Below are positions 1 to 10,872 of a stretch of DNA of 64,000 nt, one piece after another. A program made the translations under genes and the position numbers. The stretch comes from Terebella lapidaria (lineage: Eukaryota > Annelida > Polychaeta > Terebellida > Terebellidae). Under the pieces are notes generated by a model. It did not search any database and was not told the origin of the DNA. It worked only from the letters and a program-made list of their open reading frames with translations. How positions within the stretch are numbered: the first letter of the stretch is position 1; every line of letters starts with the position of its first letter. The stretch is taken from positions 6,820,001-6,884,000 of the forward strand of contig OX424564.1 in assembly GCA_949152475.1 (NCBI GenBank). Direction: 5' to 3'.

Positions 1-1532
1 GGATTGGTGAAAAAGTTCAATATAGGTGAAATCAACTTATTCATCTATTTTGGGGGTTTTACTACCCTTAAGTTCGAAATAGGTAACTCAAAATAATGAA
101 AATTAGGCACGTCAAAATTATTTTTACGAAAATTTTCAATTTGCGAATTGAGACTACGTTTTATTCTTTCTTTGAAAAAATATGCTCCAGTGTGCGCAGA
201 TAACTACATGTTTGTTTTTACTTAATTTGTAATACCGGTTACAATGAAGGATATCATTTGGTGACATTTTCTACCGAAACAAGAGCAAACAAAAGCGAAA
301 AAAAACACATCAAATTGCACGATGCGCTCGTATCCAACTTGAAATATTTTATTTCACTTTCCTCAAACACACAAATGACAAAATGATTTAAATTGTAATG
401 TTTTAGAGAGCAATAACTTCTCGAGATGGTATTGTCAGACATGTAGCAGATATATTCATCATGAATATTGAACTTGAATTGAGATGCTGCTGAATCTGCA
501 GATATTACTTCATTTTTCTGCTTCTAGGAAGTTTGATCATGTCTAAAAATATAATTTCAAATAATGGCTTGAAATTCGCTTTCTGTGCGCAAGCATTTTG
601 GGGCAAATTGGTTGTACGGGCAACATTCCGAAAGTTGTAGCATCCGCATGCGGGTGTTCACAAATATTCAATTCACTGGTTCATGTATTTTGTATTTATT
701 TATTCATTAAAGTTTCACTCGGTGGATACATGTACTTCATAACACTATAAATTGACACAGAAAAAAATAAAACCAGCCGGCCACTCAAAATCAGTTACGA
801 GAGACTTAATATTCTCTATAGAGCGTTCAACTTGATGAAAATATATGTTCTTTCTCCAATCATTTTCTTTCTTTTCTCAAATTTAATTATTTTTCATCAA
901 TATGTGTATAACAGTGACTGACAGTTTCTGTATAAAAGAAATACACGAATAGCAAGAATTGTATCCGTATGTGAGCCATGGCGTAAATATACCGCACCTT
1001 TCTTGAGAACGCTGAAAATCCATGAATCAACGTAATTAGTGACTTTTGGGTGTAACGTTGGATTCAATGGTTTCCGTTTTTTCATATCTCAGTAGCTACT
1101 CACGCTGGGTTCTCTGTCAAAATATATCTGTATAATTATCTTATAATGATAATAAATTGTTATATACTTCAAAAACATTTACTACTGAACTGCAGTGCCA
1201 TTGGTTCTAAATGAGTTCAGTTTCATACACATGAACGGTTCGCTTCCGTTTCAATTTTGTTCTTGTCCATCAGTAGCCACATCGCCTGGTGTCGGGTATC
1301 TCTGACTCACCAATTCAATTGCAAGGTATATCAAAGCTTAAACGATAATATTTCAATTTTCGCACTCAGTATAGGATGACAATGCACATGAACGAGGGAA
1401 TCTCGCCAGTAGTGACCGATTGCCCTAAGGACAAGAATTTGCAGAAATATTTGCAAAGACAATAACCTGGTCGTAACTCTGTTGTACTACGGTGGCTCAT
1501 ATTCGCCAGATGGAGGAATGCACATTTTTCTT
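1..1532. other. intergenic, no gene seen
   Basis: AT-rich sequence. Open frames are short, without a recognisable domain or a convincing splice context on either strand. No repeat could be classified by eye. It may hold distal regulatory sequence or the far 5' region of the downstream STEAP gene, but nothing here shows that. Confidence 0.5.
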
Positions 1533-2020
1533 TACAGCGTTATAACGCTGTAATACAGCGTAATAACGCTCTAATTTACAGCGTAATAACGCTCTAATTT
1601 ACAGCGTATTAACGCTCTAATTTACAGCGTAATTACGCTCTAATACAGCGTTATAATGTTCTAATACAGCGTATTAACGCTGTAAATTAGAGCGTAATTA
1701 CGCTGTAAATTAGAGCGTTATTACGCTCTATTACAGCGTTATAACGCTCTATTACAGCGTTATAATGCTCTAATTTATAGCGTAATTACGCTCTTATTTA
1801 CAGCGTAATTACGCTCTAATTACAGCGTTAATACGCTGTATTAGAGCGTTATTACGCTGTAATTTAAGCGTAATTACGCTGTATTAGAGCGTTTAAACGC
1901 TGTAATTTACAGCGTAATTACGCTCTAATTACAGCGTTATTACGCTGTATTATAGCGTAATTACGCTGTAAATTACAGCGTAATAACGCTCTAATTTACA
2001 GCGTAATTACGCTCTAATTA
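1533..2020. repeat. array of 22 short palindromes (AGCGT-4 nt-ACGCT)
   Basis: About 480 bp made of 22 units. Each has a core AGCGT, four A/T bases, then ACGCT, separated by 6-9 A/T-rich bases such as CTAATTTAC or GTAATAC. Many cores are perfect 14-bp palindromes (AGCGTAATTACGCT, AGCGTTATAACGCT, AGCGTTTAAACGCT). Because each core is self-complementary, the array reads alike on both strands, and its halves could pair with many partners as nested hairpins or a cruciform. No coding potential. Confidence 0.9.
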
Positions 2021-4745
2021 TTCCGCAGATCGGCAGATAGTTGGCGGGTAATTCTCTGTTGGAGTATATACGTGCGGCAAGATAAGTCACGGTGCTGGAA
2101 TAGGCTGGCAAATACCAATGTCAATAGGCTAATACAATTCGTCAGGCATCTTTCTCTCTGTAGAACGATTTGACGAATTTTAAATGTTTTGACACCCGAG
2201 TTCTCATTATGTAATAGATGAGTGTATTTTATCGTGCATTCAGTGTCTCCCAAGTGTCTCTGTGTCTATCAACCGCTACCCACCCACGCTTCCTGGCGTG
2301 CCTAGAGTGTACTTTGGGTTAGGCCCGGTGAGATACTTGTACCAGTTGAAGTCCAACTAAAATCCAAGTTAGATATTGTCTGTTTCAGCTCAATTTCGGA
2401 CAATTCGAATTCAGATACGCTGGTTTTTCATGTGTCAATTGTATCGCCCTATATTTCGCTCACGTTCTTGTTCAATAATCTGATGGCTTTATGAAAATAG
2501 CGTAATATGTCGTAAATTCGATGATAGATAATAGACCATATTCATATTATATGTCCTGTCATTAATTTAGCCTTTCTCTGCGTACAACCCATAGCTTTTT
2601 CGTAGCATGAGAATTTCAAGACCTGGCAGTCATACTTGTTAATTGCTACGGGTATACAAATATTTTGACATTCAAATCCAATAAATCCTACTCCCATTGT
2701 TCTCGCAGGTGTTTAATCAATACTGTACATGTTGGTAAAACCAACATTTCTGTATGAAGAGAAACCCCTCGAGTAACAGGGGGTTATTCAACACAGTCTA
2801 GGGTTGCCACCCCCGACCATCTTGAATAACCCCACTTTTCTCAGGGTTTCTCTATTTCGCAAACCCAACACCTACTATGTCGTTTCCTGCCTACTATATG
2901 GAATTGAATAAAAATTAATAAAAACTAGCTGTGAGTGATAGCTAGTATTTCATATGACCGGCATGAAATCGTTTGTTTGAATATTTGATATATTGACTCT
3001 ACAATAAAGCACAAGATTCCCTTTACCATTGGTGTATGTTGTCTTTTGACTTTTGCTCAACTTTAACGTTCATTCCTCTAGTGATACAATGTTGAATGTC
3101 GATCCTCATCATGACTCAAGGTACAATATACGTTGTTGCGCATGTCAAATTTCATTTGCTGAATGCTTGCAAGATTTTGAAATTTTCAAATTTTAAAGAA
3201 ATTTTGCTATGCTAGTATTTTGCAGCCGCATCAGTGGCTGTGAAATCAAACGCCCCAGGAACGTGTTTTGACCGCTGTTGTGTTGACATGTCACCAGTAA
3301 TAACCGAATTGGTTCGATCACATGTTGATTACCACAAAATATAGCTTCCAAGAAGTTACGAGATTTCTTCGATGCAGTCAACCGACCCAGATCTTCGGGA
3401 AAAAAACAGGCTATCGATAATTTGATGTTTCTCGATAATTTCCTTAAATTCAAAATGTTACCAGGTGGTGCAGCGTAGGCCGCTTATGATACTGAAAATG
3501 CAAAACAATTGTAACACGTGTAAAATGGATCGCCTCATTTTCCATATTGCACATTTTGTAATTTGCATATTTTGTACACGCTACTATAGGTAAATCAGCG
3601 GCTGCAATTTCTTGTGCCAACATACTAACGCGCCTATGCCTGTGTAGAATTCAGACAAATACAAGCCCTACCCAACCACGACCCTCGACTGAACATTTCG
3701 TCAAATACAGGCTCATGGGCTCATGAACGGAAGTGGTTGTCAGATAAGGAACGCGAGCATCTTTCAATGCCCGTAGGTGATGCAATAGGCGTTCGAGTGT
3801 TCCGTCTAGCAGAGGATGTATCCCAATCGATATGTCGTCTTGATACGATTTCTATGTTATCAAATTTACCACTTTTCCTTCGTTGAAACAAGAAATATAC
3901 AGACCATGAATGCTGCTGAGTTTCCATTTGTCCAACACCTACATCCACATGCGTAAAGTAATTAACACGTCTAATTTAATATGCAGTTTCAAGAGAAAAA
4001 GATACACAAAACAATTTAATAACTTCTAACGCTTTCAGGCATAAGTGTTGTCCATACGCTGCATTGCAAGGCCATTTTTGTTTCCTGTTACGAGAACTGG
4101 CTCGTCATACGCTCCGACACCACCGACTTGTGAGTCGTGACTTATCTCAAATGGTTCTCGTGCTGATTAGTCATTTCCTCAAATAGGTGATACTCTGTAT
4201 ATGTCCAATTCTTGCACACACACAAAACGAGAGAGAGAAAGCCCTGCTCTATGAATGCTCCAGACTGACTTGTTTACTGTTGTTGCTATGTTAGGTCTAT
4301 GTCCTTATTGACTCGGACGTCAAACCATTCTTTTTAGGTTACCGTCCTCTGGTCCGAATATCCATTGGCACGGCGTTGTCTTCGTCGTAAACATATAAAT
4401 CTTTGTCGTTCAGATGGGTTTTTTAGAGTATTCAATTTTTTATTTTTTCCCCGATTTTTGCAGTATTCTTTCGAAATGGCCACCGTCGTCAACGAAGAAC
4501 GCCCAAATTCGGTTTTTGGTGGCCTTTCTCGCAAATCTGTTCAGAAAATTGACAGCCAAGGAAGCATTACATTAACCTGGTACAGAAATATCAACCTTAT
4601 CGGTACTTCACAAACTAAACTCCCCTCATTTAGAACACGCTATAAAGCAGGCCCAACCCAGAGGGGGCGGTGATGAATCAAATCATGTGCGATAGAACGA
4701 CAGAGCCGAAATGACCAGGTTCTTTGCGCTGTATGCAAGATTTGT
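2021..4745. other. intergenic, no gene supported
   Basis: No protein family is recognisable on either strand. Around 4450-4470 a pyrimidine-rich run ends in TTTTTGCAG, followed by GAAATGGCC, a good start context, opening a 65-codon frame to 4673. It matches no family known to me. It could be an unlocated upstream exon of the STEAP gene or chance. Confidence 0.4.
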
Positions 4746-4827
4746 ATGATACACTGGCGACGAATTGGGATACTATTAGATAAAATGATACACTGGCGAC
4801 GAATTGGGATACTATTAGATAAAATGA
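4746..4827. repeat. two perfect 39-bp direct repeats
   Basis: The segment beginning ATGATACACTGGCGACG occurs at 4746 and again at 4785 with no visible difference, followed by a third partial ATGA. The perfect identity points to a very recent tandem duplication. Confidence 0.9.
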
Positions 4828-4959
4828 ACGTGTTAATCTCATCAAATTGGAGGGGGGTCAAATGTTGTCTTCCATATTATATTCATTATGACAAGATCTT
4901 ATTATTGCCTCTGACCAAACCTACGGTGAGAAAAAAAAGTGTGGATTCCATCCACAAGA

Positions 4960-5410
4960 ATTACGACGCGATTTGATAATTGCTTTGCATATTAAGTAAG
5001 ACGAATTTCTTTCATTTTTTATCATCTGAAATATGACGACATTATATCCACTTTTGGAGATTACGGGATTTGGCTTCATGAAACATGACGAGATTTCATT
5101 ATTTCCTATCACAAAGAATAACTTTGATTATTGCTTTACGGGTCAAAAATAACGAGATTTGGTATTGCCTTGCGCACTGAATATGACGAAATTCGACTTT
5201 TACATTCCTTATTATATATGATTGGATTCGATCATTGCCTTGCACATTGAAGATGAACCGATTTGGTTATAGCCTTGTGAAATAAAGATGTCGAGGTTTG
5301 GTATTACTTTGCATATTGAATATATATCAAACACATTATATAATATTTGATTTGAATACTGCCTTGCACATTAAATATGAGGGAATTGAATTATTGCTTT
5401 AGGCGACTAG
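4960..5410. repeat. decayed tandem repeat upstream of the STEAP coding exon
   Basis: Seven or eight diverged copies of a unit of about 50-60 bp. Each carries variants of GATTTGGTTATTGCCTTG followed by CACATTGAATATGACGA. Copies differ by many substitutions and small indels, so the array is old. It lies in the intron directly before the splice acceptor of the STEAP coding exon. Confidence 0.7.
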
Positions 5411-5430
5411 CCGACACTCCCTCACTCGAA

Positions 5431-5456
5431 TTTTGCATTTTCCCCTGCAGTGAAAC
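5431..5456 (+). promoter_or_regulatory. splice acceptor and 5'UTR start of the STEAP coding exon
   Basis: A pyrimidine-rich tract ends in TTTTCCCCTGCAG at 5450, a strong 3' splice site. Only TGAAAC separates it from the ATG at 5457. The TGA at 5451-5453 is in frame with that ATG and blocks any N-terminal extension from upstream exons, so the first exon or exons must be 5'UTR. The first exon was not located. Confidence 0.75.
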
Positions 5457-7055
5457 ATGGGCAAGCCGGAGAGACGTGTATCGGTGATGGGGACAGGCGA
5501 CTTTGGTTGTGCCATCACCAAAAGATTGATCCAGAATGGCTACAAGGTCACGGTGGGCAGTCGGAACCCCATGCAGCGTAACCTGGTGCGCAGGGACCCA
5601 GTACTAGCAGCAGCCGAAGTCACCACGACGCGAGAATGCATCTTAGCCGCTAATCTGATCATCGTCGCCATTCCGCACACGAAGATGGACCAGCTACGAG
5701 CGTATGGAGCAGAGCTAAAGGGCAAGGTGCTCGTGGACGTCAGTAACGCATCAAAGCGAGTCGCCAAGGACGAAAAGTCGAACGCCGAGCGCTTGGCCGA
5801 ACTGATCCCAGGGACCACCGTGGTGAAGGGTTTCAACACCGTCTCCGCCTACACGATGAGCTCCGACACTTCGAACGAACACCGACAAGTCTACGTCGCT
5901 AGTGACAGCGGTGCTGCCTTGGAAACCGTCATCCAGTTGTCGCGCGACTTGGGCTTCTCCGCACACAACGCAGGTCGGCTGCAGAAGTCCCGCGAACTGG
6001 AGGCTGAGCCTCTCTACCTGTTCCGTGGCTGGGGCTGGCCGACCATATTCACGGCTGGACTCTTCATTGCAGAGCTGCTCTACCTGTTTGTGGTCATGTA
6101 CATTTTGGTTGACAGGTATGACATCAGCCAAATCCCGTCTTATGTATTGTACAAAGCCAGTGGAGCGGTGAGCGTCAACCTCTTGGCCTTCTGCTACCTC
6201 CCCGGGATCCTTGCTGCCTTCGCACAACTCTACTATGGCTCTAAACACGTACGCTTCCAGAAGTGGTTGGACAGCTGGCTCCAGGGCCGCAAGCAGCTCG
6301 GAATCTACTCACTTATGTTCGCCTTCATCCACATGATCAGCGTGATGAGTTGCATGAACGGTGACTACTTTGATTACCTCTTCAAACATCAGCGCGTCAC
6401 GGTCCCAATCATCAACGCCACAGAAGATCCGGTGATCGAAGTAGACACGAAGATGAATCTCCACGGCGAAGGCTGCATTGCTTCCGGACTCATAGCCCTA
6501 GTGACGATGTCCATCATTGGGCTGACATCGGTCCCTGCCATCGGAGCCACAATGAACTGGCGAGAATGGCGATTCATCCAGTCCCAGTTCGGGTTCGTGT
6601 GCTTCCTGCTGACTGTCGGACATTGCATGGTGCATGGTGTCTCTCGCTGGATGGTCCAAAGAGACCTACCCTACAGGAACAGCTTCATGAGTCTCATACT
6701 GCCCTGGTTTACCCTACTCCTCAAAATCATCTACTTCATCCCCTGCGTGCACATTCCAGTGTGGCGGATCCGTCGCGGCTACGAGCGAGGCGTCAAGTAT
6801 GATACAGAAATGCAACTGGGAGAAGCGAGGACGACTTCCAACAAAGGAACTGACAACCCACTGTTCGGCTATGACAACGAGGCCTTCACCGGAGAAAACA
6901 AGAGCCAAGCAAGCGACAATAACGACTCCGGTATGAGCAATGGCTCAACATCTGGAGACAGCAGTGCGACCGACTCCATCGAATCCACCAGCGAAACATC
7001 CTCGCAAACAGCTGAAACTCGATCAACCGAGAACAGCGAAATCTCCCAACTGTGA
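5457..7055 (+). CDS. STEAP-family metalloreductase (532 aa, intronless CDS)
   Basis: Six-transmembrane ferric/cupric reductase of the STEAP2-4 type. In this family NADPH electrons pass via flavin to one membrane heme and then to Fe3+ or Cu2+ at endosomes or the plasma membrane. Residues 8-175 form the F420H2:NADP oxidoreductase-like Rossmann domain, with GTGDFG at 12-17 and SRNP at 35-38. Hydrophobic segments lie near 195-217, 235-260, 280-300, 340-362, 376-394 and 408-432. The two heme-ligand histidines match H292 (FAFIHM) and H389 (TVGHCM), the second preceded by NWREWRFIQSQFG as in vertebrate STEAPs. The start is fixed by an in-frame stop two codons upstream and a good context (AACATGG). 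Odd: an acidic Ser/Thr-rich tail of about 85 residues, longer than in mammalian STEAPs, containing NPLFGYDNEAF, which resembles an NPxY-like sorting signal. The whole CDS lies in one exon. Membership of the family is clear; orthology to one vertebrate STEAP is not. Confidence 0.95.
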   Translation: MGKPERRVSVMGTGDFGCAITKRLIQNGYKVTVGSRNPMQRNLVRRDPVLAAAEVTTTRECILAANLIIVAIPHTKMDQLRAYGAELKGKVLVDVSNASKRVAKDEKSNAERLAELIPGTTVVKGFNTVSAYTMSSDTSNEHRQVYVASDSGAALETVIQLSRDLGFSAHNAGRLQKSRELEAEPLYLFRGWGWPTIFTAGLFIAELLYLFVVMYILVDRYDISQIPSYVLYKASGAVSVNLLAFCYLPGILAAFAQLYYGSKHVRFQKWLDSWLQGRKQLGIYSLMFAFIHMISVMSCMNGDYFDYLFKHQRVTVPIINATEDPVIEVDTKMNLHGEGCIASGLIALVTMSIIGLTSVPAIGATMNWREWRFIQSQFGFVCFLLTVGHCMVHGVSRWMVQRDLPYRNSFMSLILPWFTLLLKIIYFIPCVHIPVWRIRRGYERGVKYDTEMQLGEARTTSNKGTDNPLFGYDNEAFTGENKSQASDNNDSGMSNGSTSGDSSATDSIESTSETSSQTAETRSTENSEISQL

Positions 7056-7580
7056 TTTTGGCCACCTGAATAGCCCTCAACCTAGACTCCATGACCTGCA
7101 GAATCTGAACAATACTCATGCAAAAACTTAGAGACTCTCCACGCACAGCAAGATTTTATACATATATACGTAATGTTTGTCATACACCTATGTAAGCACC
7201 AGTTTTTTATGGTAATGGATGTAAAAAAAAAATATTTTGACGCACTCGAAGTAAATAAGAATGAGCGTGTGGCTTTGGGCTCAAAATGTATTTCGTAATT
7301 TGAACGCAAAAGTTCAGTCCAACAAGTATGTAAGATATAATAACACAATAATTGTATAATGATAATGTACAGATCAATACTAATCAATATTTAGTATTGA
7401 CACTGGAAATGTAATGTGGTGTAAACGTGATCGGTATACATTCCACTAATATGTTAATTGTGTACCCTCATTGAACATGGGTACATATACATGTATCTAC
7501 GGTGAACTTATTAACAACTGTGTTATTTGTTGATGTTATCTCCGTATTTGGGAGTTTTAATAAAATGTTATATTTTATCT
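7056..7580 (+). other. 3'UTR of the STEAP gene with poly(A) signal
   Basis: About 500 nt follow the stop codon. A canonical AATAAA lies at 7559-7564 (TTTTAATAAAATG). The distal half of this UTR, from about 7251, belongs to the tandem duplication. Confidence 0.65.
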
Positions 7581-9016
7581 GCTGACTTTTTCTTCTCCGA
7601 TCCTACTTGCAGAAAAACAAATTGTTCAATAAATGAATAGTGAACAAGAAAACAACATCGCATATTCAGATGCAGTTGTACGATATGTAAATAAAATATA
7701 TAATTTTTACATTTAAAACTGATGACAGAATCACAATTATTCGCTAGTTATAATCATTGTTTAAGGGGTACAAGTACAGACCCGGCAGATGCCCGCCCCC
7801 AGGCCCCCGGAGTGTCATTATACATAAGAAGTACGTCACTGCATATACATGTACATGAATAAATAACACATATAATAGGTGAGAGATAAGCAAAAACACA
7901 CATATAAAACCAAAGGCACAAAAATGACACACACAAACATGTCAGTTTGTACACAAATACATGATTATATCATCACATTCCTCATATGAATTTTAAGAAC
8001 CGTATATGTAATTGGTTTCAATAGAAATATCATTACAAAAATAAGGCAATAAACAACAGTGTGTTTTATAAGGGAGATCCATCAGACGCCGAATGGCCTT
8101 TCGCCAAATTTGCTACAATTTACCCAAGAGAGATATCGCGCCATTCGAAAATATCAGTTTTCAACGTGAGTTGTCCGTGATTTAACCTGGCGAATGGCGT
8201 GATATTGGCACTTCCCTTATCAAAACAAATCCTTCACCAGATGATTCAATCCATATGTAAAAGTTCATGTGTAGCGGATTTTAGTCAAAAGAGTGCGTTC
8301 GAGAAAATTTCCCTTTCCCCCAAAAACAATTATGTATAGCAGTCATCATATCAGTGGTTCTAATACCTTTCCACATCAATCATCCACTGCCGCCCCCCCC
8401 CCCCCCTTTGAAGATTCATTCAATATCAAATTTCCTCACTTGGAGCACAGAAAAACGCCTCGTAGATTTGAATATATTATGCTGTTGTCCGGACCAATCC
8501 CTTAACCCTGCTGGCATTCTATTTTGTGATATGTTTAACGCCTAATTGCACGAAGACATTCCGGCCATCAATATAATACCGAATACGACATTCTAGACAT
8601 TTGAATAGAAGGTGAATGGTCCGATTTAGGCTACTTGTTGGAAATTTATTATATTGTTTTGAAAACGAGAAAAAACACGTAGCCGTCCGATGTCCCAAAA
8701 TAAAACAAGTTCAATCTTCTTTATGGTTGAGTGAATTCTCAAGGATGGTACCCGTGGGTACAAACATCTCCATGAGAAACAATCGGGGTATTCTAAACAT
8801 AGTGCCAATGGTCCTGTAGCTCACCGGGAGGCAATCAGGATATTTCAATCCATGTACATGCTCATCCATCATCGTTCTTGACAAACACACAATAAAATTT
8901 CCATCATGTACGTCACATTACATATGTTCATAATGCAAACCTGAGCTAATATTATACCATAAAGCGCATTCCCCACTACAGATCAATTCCCTTGTGTGTG
9001 TTGAACGAAACCTTGA
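7251..9016. repeat. segmental tandem duplication, copy 1 (about 1.77 kb)
   Basis: Begins GTAAATAAGAATGAGCGTGTGG in the STEAP 3'UTR and runs to the same sequence at 9017. Collinear matches to copy 2 include the CAATATTTAGT block (about 7390), the AATAAA block (7559), the block with CCCCCAGGCCCCCGGAG (about 7800) and the block with GGTACCCGTGGGTACAAA (about 8750). Includes a poly-C run at about 8394-8406. Any short open frames are not conserved between the copies, so it is probably non-coding. Confidence 0.85.
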
Positions 9017-10872
9017 GTAAATAAGAATGAGCGTGTGGCTTCGTATCCTTGCGAGTACACCCCAGCAAGTGTGTTACATGTATTAACACATTAATGGTAT
9101 AATGATAATGTATAGATAAATACTAATCAATATTTAGTGTGGACACTGGGAATGTGATGTGGTGTAAACGTGGTCGGTATACATTCCACTAATATGTTAA
9201 TTGTGTAGCCTCATTACACATGGGTACATGTATGTACGATGAACTTACTAACAACTGTGTTATTTGTTAATGTTATCTCCGTATTTGGAAGTTTTAATAA
9301 AAATGTTATATTTTATCTGCTGACTTTTTCTTCTCCAATCCTACGTGCAGAAAAACCAATTGGTCAATAAATGAATAGTGAACAAGAGAACAACATCGCT
9401 TATAGTCAGGGGCAAATGTACGACCTAGAGGAATCGCGGGCTCGTGCCAGGTTAAAAATAAAATATATCATTTTGACATTGAAAAATGATGACAGAGTCA
9501 CTATTATTCGCTAGTTTTAATCATTGTTTAAAAGGTATAAGTACAGACCTGCCAGACCCCCGCCCCCAGGCCCCCGGAGTGTCATTATACTCACTGCATA
9601 TACTTGTGCATGAATAAATAACACATATAATAGGTGACAGCTAAACAAATGCACACATATAAAACTAAAGGCAAACAAATGACACACACCAAAATGTCAG
9701 TTTGTACACAAATACATGATTATATCATCACATTCCTCATATAACATATCCATGAATATGTTATCCAATTTCACATTTATTGATCAAACCTTTGGTTTGC
9801 AACACAAAGTGCCGGTTATCGACGTCTTCAGGAATACATGTCATGTGTGTTTTCAAATTTACCAAATCATTAAGAAAGTTATTACGTAAGACATCATAAC
9901 CAAATGAATGTTATACATGTATTCTCACTCACTGCAGAAGGGCTGCCATTGACAGCCAGACTGCTAATTTGCACGAAATGATTTTACTGATACAAACTGA
10001 TTTTATGAATTTCAAGAACCGTATATGTAACTGGTTTTCAACAGAAATATCATTACAAAAGTAAGGCAATAAATTTTTTGTGTGTTTTATAAGGGAGATC
10101 CACCAGACGTTGGGTGGCCTTTTGCCAAATTTGCTGCAAATTTATTAAAATACCCAAGAGACACAATTGCGCATTCGAAAATTAAAACATATAATTCATC
10201 AGATGATCCTATCCATATATAAAAAATTCAAGCGAGAAAATTTCCCTTTTCCACCAAAACAACTCTGTATTACAGCATTCATCATTTCAGTGGTACTAAT
10301 ACAACGTTTCCACATCAATCAGTCACTCCTCCCCGCACCCTTAAAGATTCATTTAGTATCAAATTTTCCCACACAACACAGAATAACGCCATTCTATTGG
10401 CATTCTATGTTTAACGTCTAATTGCACTAAGAATTTTCCAGCCACCAATATATTACCGAATACGACATTCTAGACATTTAAATAGAAGTTGAACGGTTTG
10501 AGGATCTGATTTGGGCCACTTTCTGGAATGTTCATGGTTTTGAAAACGAGCAAAATGGCACGTAGCCGTCTCGATGTCAAAAAATAAAACAAGTTCAATC
10601 TTCTTCATGGTTGAGTGGATTCTCAAGAATGGTACCCGTGGGTACAAAGATCTTCATGAGGAAAAATCGCGGTATTCTAAACATAGTGCCAATGGTCCTG
10701 CAACTCACCGGGATGCGACCAGGATATGTCATTCCATGGACGTCGTTCTGGGCATGCATACAATAAATTTCCCATTATCGTACCTCACATTATATATGTT
10801 CATAATGTAAACCTGAGCTGTACCATCAAGAGTGTTCACCACAGACCAATTGTCTTGAACGAAGTCTTCGAG
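9017..10872. repeat. segmental tandem duplication, copy 2 (about 1.85 kb)
   Basis: Direct copy of 7251-9016, diverged by scattered substitutions and indels. It keeps the AATAAA (about 9296) and the GGTACCCGTGGGTACAAA block (about 10630). It lacks part of the copy-1 sequence near 8165-8215 and has about 265 bp extra at 9742-10007. Confidence 0.85.
9742..10007. other. about 265-bp segment present only in duplication copy 2
   Basis: Copy 1 reads straight through (CCTCATATGAATTTTAAG), while copy 2 has about 265 bp between the matching halves. The extra segment starts with a small palindrome (ATAACATATCCATGAATATGTTAT). No clear terminal repeats were found, so insertion in copy 2 and deletion from copy 1 are both possible. 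Confidence 0.55.

Noticed and set aside
1533-2020. CRISPR array
   Set aside because: The genome is animal, the spacers are only 6-9 bp of A/T, and the units are palindromic satellites.
4476-4673. 65-codon + strand frame starting MATVVNEERP after a TTTTTGCAG acceptor-like site
   Set aside because: Good start context but no known domain. It cannot be joined to the STEAP frame, because TGA precedes the STEAP ATG in that frame.
5540-6248. Open frames on the reverse strand of the STEAP CDS
   Set aside because: Shadow frames of a strongly supported gene; no domain and no splice context.
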